Assembly (NCBI GenBank): GCA_002377605.1
Contig: DFQD01000086.1
Coordinates: forward strand, 1-8,757
Reading direction: 5' to 3'
Source of the DNA: Gammaproteobacteria bacterium UBA3498
Lineage (GTDB): Bacteria; Pseudomonadota; Gammaproteobacteria; Pseudomonadales; Pseudohongiellaceae
DNA: 8,757 nt
Part shown: one piece after another, positions 1 through 5,920 of the stretch
Layout: every line of letters starts with the position of its first letter
How positions within the stretch are numbered: the first letter of the stretch is position 1
Notes under the pieces: generated by a model
Told to the model about the DNA's origin: nothing
What the model saw: the letters and a program-made list of their open reading frames with translations, nothing else
Databases searched by the model: none
Program-made: the position numbers and the translations under genes

Positions 1-2
1 CC

Positions 3-80
3 GCTCAAAATAGCATTACGGCAGAATATGTCAAGGTTCACGCGGGTTTCCGCAGTTTCCTAAATGATCTAAGTGACTGA
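3..80 (+). CDS. Possible C-terminal tail of an upstream gene (partial)
   Basis: Reading from base 3, 25 sense codons run to a TGA at 78-80. The residues have a plausible protein-like composition, with a Tyr-Val-Lys-Val-His stretch and an acidic Asp-Leu-Ser-Asp end. A second frame from base 1 stays open to a TAA at 61-63, so the choice of frame is uncertain. I do not recognise the protein, and the fragment is too short to assign to a family. AT-rich, apparently non-coding DNA begins directly after the stop, which fits a gene end here. Confidence 0.25.
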   Translation, partial: AQNSITAEYVKVHAGFRSFLNDLSD

Positions 81-226
81 TTTTTATTTGCTTGAGAACG
101 CTTTTACAGAGTAAAAACTGAAAATTATTTGTCATGTTTGCGTTCAATTTTGAGACAATTTTTTGTTCAAAAATTAAGCAATTTTGTCTTCAAGAATCCG
201 TTTATGAAAATTTTCTTTCAGTACAT

Positions 227-252
227 TTAGAGAAAATTCTTAGAGTAAATTC
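227..252. repeat. Tandem 13-bp direct repeat with a distant inverted copy
   Basis: Bases 227-239 (TTAGAGAAAATTC) and 240-252 (TTAGAGTAAATTC) are abutting copies with one mismatch. An exact 11-bp inverted copy of the second unit's first half (ATTTACTCTAA) lies at 387-397, and a partial copy, AGAGTAAA, at 108-115. A head-to-tail pair plus an inverted copy upstream of a single operon is the pattern expected of a transcription-factor site. The AT-rich background makes chance similarity possible. Confidence 0.5.
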
Positions 253-399
253 CTTATTCGATCCACGAAAATCACAAGAAAATTAGACAAAAACATAGCG
301 CGATACTATGCAACTGTGGCCGCGCTGAAACTGCCAAAATAGGAGCTATTACCGAAGTTGGCTTGCTTGATTATGCACTGGAGGTGATTTACTCTAACC

Positions 400-415
400 T
401 ACTGTATGTACTGTA
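400..415. repeat. Short direct repeat TACTGTA, 9-bp period
   Basis: TACTGTA occurs at 400-406 and again at 409-415, separated by TG. It lies three bases after the inverted copy of the 227-252 repeat. The spacing is close to one DNA helical turn, so two monomers could bind the same face, but the unit is short and no known site is matched. Confidence 0.3.
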
Positions 416-540
416 AATATTTGCGCTTTGTTGCAAACAATTCTCATTTAGATTTGCAGGAAATTAGAGCAGATAGCAACACTTAACAATAATAAGTAAT
501 TTTCTCCAAAAAATAGCTACAGATTTTTAAAAGCCTACTA

Positions 541-546
541 AGGAGG
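541..546 (+). promoter_or_regulatory. Strong Shine-Dalgarno deciding a GTG start
   Basis: AGGAGG lies 10 bases before the GTG at 557 and supports that rare start codon for the Tat-signal subunit. The element is also part of a small possible hairpin: GCCT at 533-536 can pair with AGGC at 544-547, with C538-G542 able to extend it. The stem is short, so any masking of the site would be weak. Confidence 0.75.
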
Positions 547-556
547 CGACTAACCC

Positions 557-1144
557 GTGAATCCAAAACTAACCCGACGACGCTTCATCAAGGGGGTAAT
601 TGCCTCTGGTGCAGCTGCGACTACCACTGCTGCGTGGTATTCCGCAACTGGCCAGGAAAGACCCTCCGGATTTGTTGAGCGTTTAGTTCGAATCAATGTA
701 AACGGCCAGGTCCGCAATGTTGATGTTGAGCCTCAAGAAACTTTGGCATCGACCCTGCGTTATAAGCTTGGCTTAACCGGAACCAAACTCGGATGTAACC
801 GCGGTGAGTGCGGTGCATGTACTGTGCTAGTGAACGATGTTCCTACCTACGCATGTTCAGTACTGACTCATTCTTTCAAGAATGATCGCATTGAGACCGT
901 TGAAGGCCTTGAAAGTGCAAACGGAGATCTTCATCCGGTGCAACAAGCATTCGTGGAAGAACTTGCTCCACAATGCGGTTACTGCACACCAGGACAAATT
1001 ATGTCTGCGGTGGGATTACTTCGAGAAAATCCAAGTCCAACCAGAGATGAAGCGCGACATGCCCTGGCTGGCAACATTTGTCGTTGCGGATCTTATGACT
1101 CTTACCTCGACGGCGTTATGCGTGCAGTCGAACTAACAGGATAA
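557..1144 (+). CDS. Tat-exported [2Fe-2S] subunit of a periplasmic xanthine dehydrogenase-family molybdenum hydroxylase
   Basis: This 195-residue protein is the iron-sulfur electron-transfer subunit of a three-part molybdenum hydroxylase. The N-terminus carries a twin-arginine motif (Thr6-Arg-Arg-Arg-Phe-Ile-Lys12) followed by an Ala/Thr-rich stretch to about residue 31, so the folded protein should be exported to the periplasm. A plant-type ferredoxin domain follows, with Cys80, Cys85, Cys88 and Cys100 as ligands of one [2Fe-2S] cluster. The helical domain has Gln139-Cys140-Gly-Tyr-Cys143 and Cys175-Arg-Cys177, the second cluster next to the molybdenum cofactor. All eight expected cysteines are present. 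The order of small, large and FAD subunit differs from E. coli PaoABC, but as in PaoA only this subunit carries the export signal. The GTG start is set by AGGAGG at 541-546. The catalytic subunit starts 5 bases after the stop. The role is very likely; the substrate is not known. Confidence 0.95.
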   Translation: MNPKLTRRRFIKGVIASGAAATTTAAWYSATGQERPSGFVERLVRINVNGQVRNVDVEPQETLASTLRYKLGLTGTKLGCNRGECGACTVLVNDVPTYACSVLTHSFKNDRIETVEGLESANGDLHPVQQAFVEELAPQCGYCTPGQIMSAVGLLRENPSPTRDEARHALAGNICRCGSYDSYLDGVMRAVELTG

Positions 1145-1149
1145 CTATC

Positions 1150-3576
1150 ATGGCATATATGCATATTGGAAAAGATTTTACTCCACCAGATGTGCCAGGT
1201 AAGGTCACTGGCCGGATTAAGTATGCAGAAGACTACACCCGCGAAGGGATGGTCTATGCAAGATTACTAACAAGCCCCATTCCCCATGCACGTGTACTAG
1301 ACATCGATGCGTCTGAAGCATTAGCGATGGACGGGGTGTTTGGCATACTCACCGCGGATGATGTTTATCCTGACGGTGAACCTCAAAGCACAGGATTAAA
1401 AATTCTCACTAATGAGCCTACACTGGTTGGTGAGCCTATTCTGGCTCTGGCTGCGGTAGATGAAAAGACAGCCGAGACTGCAATTGCTGCAATCTCAGTT
1501 ACTTTTGAAAGACTGCCTTTTGTATTAGATCCACTGGATAGTCTTGCCGAGGGTGGAGGTAATGCTTACCCGGGTGACACTAACACTTTTGTATTCCGTC
1601 AGGGTTTTGCCACTGAAAAGTGGACAGCAGATCAGGTAGCTAGCTTCCGTGCTGGTAATGAACCTACTGCTGAACCACAGCAAACTGTTGAATACGGAGA
1701 TCTGGAAGCTGCATTCGCAGAATCAACTTATGTTTACGAAGGCACCTTTACCAACGCCGGTTATCCGCACATGTCTATGGAGCCACGTTCTGCGTTGGCC
1801 TATTGGGAAAACGGAAAGCTTTATCTCCACGGTGGTTCTCAAAGTTTGACTGCATTCGCTGACGGTATTGCCGGCATCATTGGTGTACCAAAAGCGGATC
1901 TGGTTTTCATTAACGAGGCAACAGGTGGTGGATTTGGGCAGCGAGCCCGAGCTGGATCGGTTCCGGTTTATGCAGTACCAGCTAAGCTTTCACAAAAAAT
2001 TAATCGACCTGTAATGATGCGTGCTACTCGAGAAGAAGAATTCACGATCGGTGGTGCACGTCAGGGTCTAACCGGTTGGATCAAGGTTGGCTTTAAGCCT
2101 GACGGTGTCATGGCAGCCTGTGACCTTTGGATAGTTTCCGATAACGGCGGTAAAGGTGGAGGAGCTGATGCTTTTTCAGCAGCTGATTGTATTAGCGTGC
2201 TTTACCAAACTGACGCAGTTCGTTTCCGCGGTACTGCAATCGGAACTAATACTGCTCATCGCGGTGCGCAGCGTGGTCCAGGCCAGAACCAAATTGCTCC
2301 AATCATTTCCCCAATCATGGACGTTGCAGCTGATGAGTTAGGCGTAAGCCGATTTGATATACGCAAAATCAATACTCCAATGACTGGTGATGTTGGTGGT
2401 CCACAGCGTATTCCATTTACTTCTGCTTACATGCCGGAAGCGTTGGAAATGGCGCGGGAACAATTTGGATGGGATGAACGTCAATCACGTCGTCGTCAGC
2501 AAAACGGCAGCAAAGTGGTGGGCCTTGGTATTGGCCAGGGTTATCACAACGCAGGTCGTTCTGGCATGGACGGAATCGTTATGATGGGTCCAGATGGCCG
2601 TCTTAAAGTTCACAACGGTGTCGGTAACTTAGGTACATACTCTTATGCTGCTGTTTCACGGGCTGCAGCTGAAGTTCTTAAGATGCCTTGGGACCGAGTA
2701 GACATTATTACTGGTCGCACTGACTTACATCTTCCTATTACTTCGCCTCAAGACGGCAGTAACTCAATCTTTACTAACACTCGTACCTTCTACGGTGCAG
2801 CACAAGACATGTTACTGAAGATGAAGGAAATCGCAGCAAACGATCTTGGAGGAGCGCCAGAGGATTACGACATTTCCGATGAGCGTGTGCATCAGATTGC
2901 AGATGATTCTGTTGGCATGACTTTTGGAGAGGTTGCATCCCGCGGTATCGAATTGGGCGGCAAATATACTGGCGAAGCAGAGCTCCCAGAAGAACTAGCT
3001 GAATGGACACAGATTGCAGCGGATCGATTAGCTGGAACTGGTTTCATGGGCATCTTCCATGACCCACGTCACGAAGGTAATCCTCCTGGATTCACGGTTA
3101 CTTGTTGTGAGATTGAGTTGGACAAAGAAACTGGCAAAATTGAAATTCACGACATGATCAGCATCGGTGAAGCTGGAACTATCATGCATCCGAAAGGAAT
3201 GGATAACCAGTTAGTTGGTGGTGCGGTGTGGGGTATCGGACTCTCTGCATTAGAGCGTCACTTATACGACCCTCAAAATGGTATCCCGGCAAGCACTGGC
3301 TACTGGCAGAGTAAGGTTCCAACTTATCTCGATTGTCCATTGAAGATTGATACTGGTTGGGTGGATCTGCCAGATCCTGAAAACCCGGTCGGTGCACGTG
3401 GTATTGGTGAACCATCACAAGGTTCTGTATCTGCTGCTCTTACGGCGGCGATTACAGATGCATTGGATGGGCACATCTTCGGTGCTTCACCAATTACTAC
3501 AGACATGATCCTTAACCACATAGCAGGAACGTCGGAAGAATCCGTACCTCTTGCTCAGAATAATTTCCGAGGTTGA
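1150..3576 (+). CDS. Molybdopterin-binding catalytic subunit, xanthine dehydrogenase/aldehyde oxidase family
   Basis: This 808-residue protein is the large subunit that binds the molybdenum cofactor and hydroxylates the substrate. Residues from about 10 to 130 match the a/b hammerhead domain (Pro-Gly-Lys-Val-Thr-Gly, then Val-Tyr-Ala-Arg-Leu). Cofactor-domain motifs include His207-x-x-Met-Glu-Pro212, Gly-Gly-Gly-Phe-Gly-Gln-Arg at 259-265, Arg375-Gly-Pro-Gly-Gln379, and Gly-Ile-Gly-Glu near the C-terminus, where Glu754 is the expected catalytic base. The length is typical for the separate large subunit. It has no signal peptide of its own, so it should be carried through the Tat system bound to the small subunit. 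Such enzymes oxidise aldehydes, purines, N-heterocycles or related compounds, and the motifs alone do not say which. ATG 1150 follows a weak AGGA at 1138-1141; ATG 1159 is an alternative. The FAD gene starts 1 base after the stop. Confidence 0.95.
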   Translation: MAYMHIGKDFTPPDVPGKVTGRIKYAEDYTREGMVYARLLTSPIPHARVLDIDASEALAMDGVFGILTADDVYPDGEPQSTGLKILTNEPTLVGEPILALAAVDEKTAETAIAAISVTFERLPFVLDPLDSLAEGGGNAYPGDTNTFVFRQGFATEKWTADQVASFRAGNEPTAEPQQTVEYGDLEAAFAESTYVYEGTFTNAGYPHMSMEPRSALAYWENGKLYLHGGSQSLTAFADGIAGIIGVPKADLVFINEATGGGFGQRARAGSVPVYAVPAKLSQKINRPVMMRATREEEFTIGGARQGLTGWIKVGFKPDGVMAACDLWIVSDNGGKGGGADAFSAADCISVLYQTDAVRFRGTAIGTNTAHRGAQRGPGQNQIAPIISPIMDVAADELGVSRFDIRKINTPMTGDVGGPQRIPFTSAYMPEALEMAREQFGWDERQSRRRQQNGSKVVGLGIGQGYHNAGRSGMDGIVMMGPDGRLKVHNGVGNLGTYSYAAVSRAAAEVLKMPWDRVDIITGRTDLHLPITSPQDGSNSIFTNTRTFYGAAQDMLLKMKEIAANDLGGAPEDYDISDERVHQIADDSVGMTFGEVASRGIELGGKYTGEAELPEELAEWTQIAADRLAGTGFMGIFHDPRHEGNPPGFTVTCCEIELDKETGKIEIHDMISIGEAGTIMHPKGMDNQLVGGAVWGIGLSALERHLYDPQNGIPASTGYWQSKVPTYLDCPLKIDTGWVDLPDPENPVGARGIGEPSQGSVSAALTAAITDALDGHIFGASPITTDMILNHIAGTSEESVPLAQNNFRG

Positions 3577-3577
3577 T

Positions 3578-4573
3578 ATGGTAGCCACATCACATGACGT
3601 AATGCCTGATATCGAGCTTTATCAGCCAGCTGATGAAGCAACAGCTCTGGACTTGGCAGCCAGATTAGGTAACGAAGGTTGGCTACTTGGTGGTGGTCAG
3701 GATACTTACGGTTGGTTGAAAGACCGCAATAAGAATCCTTCCGCCATGATCGAGCTGACTCAGATTGATGCTTGGAAAGGCATCACCGAGACTGCCGATG
3801 GAATTGAGATTGGTGCGGTCACAACGTTGACCGATATCGCTAGAGATCCATTGATCCAATCTCGCTTCGGTCTGTTAGCAGAGGCTGCTGGTATTGTGGC
3901 CAGCCCGCAAATTCGCAATGTTGGTACTTTGGGCGGTAACCTGATTCAGGATACTCGCTGCTGGTACTACCGTCGTGGTTTGGACTGCTATCGCGCAGGC
4001 GGCAACATTTGCTATGCAGACTCTCCTGAAGGATTGAATCGTGAACATGCACTATTCGGTGCAAGCCGATGTGTCGCAGTGACTCCTTCTGATACTGCGC
4101 CGGCATTAGTTGCGCTAGACGCCACTATGGTTGTTTCAAGCGCGAGCGGTCAGCGTGAAATTCCTGCACAGGATTTCTTCGTTGGCCCAGATCGTGACAT
4201 ATTGAACATGACTGTTCTGAATGAAGGTGAAATTCTCACTGCAGTGCGAATTCCAAACACTTGGGCTAACGCCGAGTTCTACTTTGAGAAAGTAGCTGAT
4301 CGGAACGTGTGGGATTTCGCTCTCGTAAACGTTGCCGCTGCATTCAGAACTTCTGGTGGAAACATTGAAGACGCGCGCATTGTTTGCGGCGCTGTTGAGT
4401 GTGTGCCACGGCGTTTGGAAGATGTTGAAGCTGCTGTTCGCGGACAATCACGTTCTGACAGCACAGCAAATTCAGTAGCGGAAATGGCGACCACAGGGGC
4501 GCGTCCTTTGAATTACAACAACTTCAAAGTGCCTTTAATGCAAAATTTGGTTAAAAGAGCGATCCGGGGCTAA
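3578..4573 (+). CDS. FAD-binding subunit with a probable extra [4Fe-4S] cluster
   Basis: This 331-residue protein is the FAD subunit (CO dehydrogenase flavoprotein/XDH medium-subunit family). The FAD site is seen as Gly38-Gly-Gly-Gln-Asp42 and Ser109-Pro-Gln-Ile-Arg113-Asn-x-Gly-Thr-Leu-Gly-Gly-Asn121. Directly after it lies an insertion with Cys128, Cys137, Cys145 and Cys165. This matches in place and general spacing the [4Fe-4S]-binding loop known in E. coli PaoB and 4-hydroxybenzoyl-CoA reductase beta subunits, and absent from ordinary xanthine dehydrogenases. The C-terminal domain (about 220-325) is the usual CO dehydrogenase flavoprotein C-terminal fold. I chose ATG 3578, one base after the large-subunit stop and preceded by GAGG at 3569-3572; a TTG at 3551 would add nine residues and overlap the previous gene. 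There is no signal peptide, so it probably travels with the small subunit. Confidence 0.92.
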   Translation: MVATSHDVMPDIELYQPADEATALDLAARLGNEGWLLGGGQDTYGWLKDRNKNPSAMIELTQIDAWKGITETADGIEIGAVTTLTDIARDPLIQSRFGLLAEAAGIVASPQIRNVGTLGGNLIQDTRCWYYRRGLDCYRAGGNICYADSPEGLNREHALFGASRCVAVTPSDTAPALVALDATMVVSSASGQREIPAQDFFVGPDRDILNMTVLNEGEILTAVRIPNTWANAEFYFEKVADRNVWDFALVNVAAAFRTSGGNIEDARIVCGAVECVPRRLEDVEAAVRGQSRSDSTANSVAEMATTGARPLNYNNFKVPLMQNLVKRAIRG

Positions 4574-4580
4574 GCCTCGG
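4564..4580 (+). terminator. Small hairpin over the FAD-gene stop codon (weak terminator or processing site)
   Basis: CCGGGGC (4564-4570) pairs with GCCTCGG (4574-4580), seven pairs including one G-U, and the stop codon TAA forms the three-base loop. ATTTT follows at 4581-4585 but there is no long T-run. It could cause partial termination, or stabilise the upstream mRNA end, and so make more of the soluble subunits than of the cytochrome. It is much weaker than the hairpin at 5873-5909. Confidence 0.4.
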
Positions 4581-4629
4581 ATTTTCTCCATTAGCTGAGA
4601 AACACTAATTAGAATAAGAGGGTAGTACA

Positions 4630-5397
4630 GTGGGAGAAATAGTCCGCTATAAAAGAGATGTCTGGGGTGAAGAAGTAATCCTTGGTGTTTCTTGGGATTT
4701 ACTCTATGTCGTTTTCATGGCCATTGTTGTTTTGCTGATTGCCCATGCAATCGTAATGGCAGCTTTGGCTAAGAGAAATTTAGACAGACCGACAGGTGAA
4801 GGTCGTCGCATTGTTAGACATGAATCAATTGATCGCTGGTTTCACTGGTTAATGGCGGCAAGTATTCTGGTGCTGATTTTCACGGGAGTAGCACCGATAA
4901 TTGGGCTGCGAATAGCTTGGCTGGATATTCACTGGATCAGTGGTCTGATTCTTACATTTCTGGTGATCGCACATATTATTCGGGCTTCATTCTGGCAAGA
5001 CTTTAAGTCGATGTTGTTAATGCCAAAGGATTTTGCCGAGCCATTCGACTCTGCGCGTAAGCCTGGCAAGTATTACTTCGAGCAGAAGGGCATGCATTGG
5101 GCGGTAACAGTTGTTGTATTAGCCGTTATCGTGACTGGCGTTTTAATGTTCATGCAAATCGATTCGCCTTTCTGGAATCGAACTAACAGCATGCCGGAAG
5201 ATCAGCTTGGGCTAGTGTTCTTGTTGCACGGCTTATCAACCCTAGCGTTGGTAGCATTGGCGGCAACCCATATTTATTTCGCATTACGACCAGAAAAGAT
5301 TTTCTATACCCGCTCAATGGTTTCTGGCTGGATGTCAGAAGACGAATTAGCTGCAAACCATGACCCTGCGAAGTGGTCGCCGAAGGAAGCAGACTGA
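4630..5397 (+). CDS. Membrane cytochrome b, formate dehydrogenase gamma-subunit-like
   Basis: This 255-residue protein is an integral membrane cytochrome b that most likely takes electrons from the molybdenum hydroxylase and passes them to quinone. Five hydrophobic helices are visible at about 23-47, 72-93, 100-120, 156-177 and 194-219. The family signature Arg63-His-Glu-x-x-Asp-Arg-Trp-Phe-His72-Trp opens helix 2. Candidate haem b ligands are His72, His101 or His115, His200 and His214. The C-terminal Met-Val-x-Gly-Trp...Asn-His-Asp-Pro-x-Lys-Trp resembles the end of FdnI-type subunits. Compared with E. coli FdnI it has one additional N-terminal helix. The GTG start is preceded by GAGG at 4618-4621. 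It lies 56 bases after the FAD gene and shares its terminator downstream, so it is inferred to be the membrane anchor of the same enzyme. A role as an unrelated b561-type carrier is less likely. Confidence 0.88.
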   Translation: MGEIVRYKRDVWGEEVILGVSWDLLYVVFMAIVVLLIAHAIVMAALAKRNLDRPTGEGRRIVRHESIDRWFHWLMAASILVLIFTGVAPIIGLRIAWLDIHWISGLILTFLVIAHIIRASFWQDFKSMLLMPKDFAEPFDSARKPGKYYFEQKGMHWAVTVVVLAVIVTGVLMFMQIDSPFWNRTNSMPEDQLGLVFLLHGLSTLALVALAATHIYFALRPEKIFYTRSMVSGWMSEDELAANHDPAKWSPKEAD

Positions 5398-5430
5398 TCG
5401 GATAAGATAACTTTTCGGAAGCGGTAAAAT

Positions 5431-5841
5431 ATGGATATAGAAGAAAGTATCGAGACCATCGAGTCGGGTTACGAGTTCTTGCTAGCTTATGCGGCACAAG
5501 GCAGACCTCCCTCTGATGAGACCGATGGTCCTGGTCCTCATGCAAGACCCACTATTGACGGTATGGCCTCAGCGATGCATTTCCTCTCAGAGGCTTTCGC
5601 TAATAGTAAAGAAGATTTTGAACGACTGATTGCTGATGACTGTATAAAGGCAAGTGCAGCTCTTTCTTTTATGTTGAAACAGGAAAAAATAGGATCAGAA
5701 GTCGTCGATAACCTTAATGCATCTATCCATTTACGAGCAGTGCTCACTAATCTTTTTCTTTACAGCGAGGCGCTACGTCCTCTGGCAACGGAAGAAGAGA
5801 GCGGTATTGTGGCGTACGATGCAATGAAGAAGAATGAATAA
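5431..5841 (+). CDS. Uncharacterised small acidic protein, last gene of the molybdenum hydroxylase operon
   Basis: I do not recognise this 136-residue protein. It has no signal peptide, no membrane segment and no metal-binding motif; its only cysteine, near residue 72, stands alone. Helix-prone stretches run over about 1-25 (acidic, ending in Tyr-Glu-Phe-Leu-Leu-Ala-Tyr-Ala-Ala-Gln-Gly-Arg), 43-65, 70-85 and 90-118, separated by a Pro/Gly/Asp-rich linker at about 26-40. It should therefore be a soluble, mainly helical cytoplasmic protein. The ATG lies 33 bases after the cytochrome gene with a modest GGAAG (5418-5422), and the operon terminator follows 31 bases after the stop. Its place suggests a job in assembly, cofactor insertion, export proofreading or regulation of the enzyme, since no XdhC/PaoD-type chaperone is otherwise present in the window. 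That role is inferred from position only. Confidence 0.8.
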   Translation: MDIEESIETIESGYEFLLAYAAQGRPPSDETDGPGPHARPTIDGMASAMHFLSEAFANSKEDFERLIADDCIKASAALSFMLKQEKIGSEVVDNLNASIHLRAVLTNLFLYSEALRPLATEEESGIVAYDAMKKNE

Positions 5842-5872
5842 TTATTATTCCTCGTCCATTCAGGGTTTTTAG

Positions 5873-5909
5873 AAAAGAAGAGGGAGTTTATACTCCCTCT
5901 TCTTTTTTT
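5873..5909 (+). terminator. Intrinsic terminator of the molybdenum hydroxylase operon
   Basis: AAAAGAAGAGGGAGT (5873-5887) pairs perfectly with ACTCCCTCTTCTTTT (5892-5906) around a TTAT loop, and T's run from 5903 to 5909. The A-rich left arm would give a T-run on the other strand too, so it could act in both directions. It closes the operon begun at 557. It also sits only 11 bases before the next start codon, which is odd for a pure operon end. Confidence 0.9.
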
Positions 5910-5920
5910 ACGTTGTAAAT

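Larger units (their letters stand above)
81..556. promoter_or_regulatory. AT-rich leader upstream of the molybdenum hydroxylase operon
   Basis: About 475 bases hold no convincing gene. The first part, to about 295, is visibly richer in A and T than the coding DNA, with recurring GAAAATT words near 119, 206, 232 and 279. A GC-richer island follows, with a 6-bp inverted repeat (AGCGCG 297-302, CGCGCT 321-326). The region must contain the operon promoter, because the nearest possible upstream gene ends at 80. I could not find a -35/-10 pair good enough to place it. Tandem and inverted repeats here (227-252, 387-397, 400-415) are candidate regulator sites. A 26-codon ORF at 406-486 lacks a Shine-Dalgarno and is not called as a gene. 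Confidence 0.55.

Noticed and set aside
206..215. Palindrome GAAAATTTTC in the leader
   Set aside because: A 10-bp A/T palindrome is common by chance in such AT-rich DNA, and no known operator is matched.
308..328. Six-codon ATG ORF in the leader
   Set aside because: It is too short to support as a peptide, and it has no Shine-Dalgarno or attenuator-type codon run.
81..556. Molybdenum cofactor riboswitch in the leader
   Set aside because: I looked for a compact GC-rich multi-stem element and saw only one isolated 6-bp inverted repeat. A covariance-model search would settle it.
882..1136. 84-codon + strand frame inside the small subunit
   Set aside because: It lies wholly inside the 557-1144 gene, whose cysteine motifs are intact. 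It has no ribosome site and no recognisable motif.
2774..3521. Several antisense frames over the 3' half of the catalytic subunit
   Set aside because: They are shadows of a strongly conserved coding frame and have no ribosome sites or family features.
3551..3577. TTG start that would add nine residues to the FAD subunit
   Set aside because: It overlaps the end of the large subunit. ATG 3578 one base after that stop has GAGG upstream and gives a family-like N-terminus.
4136..4494. Antisense frames of 103 and 71 codons over the FAD gene
   Set aside because: They overlap the conserved C-terminal FAD-subunit domain and show no protein-like motifs.
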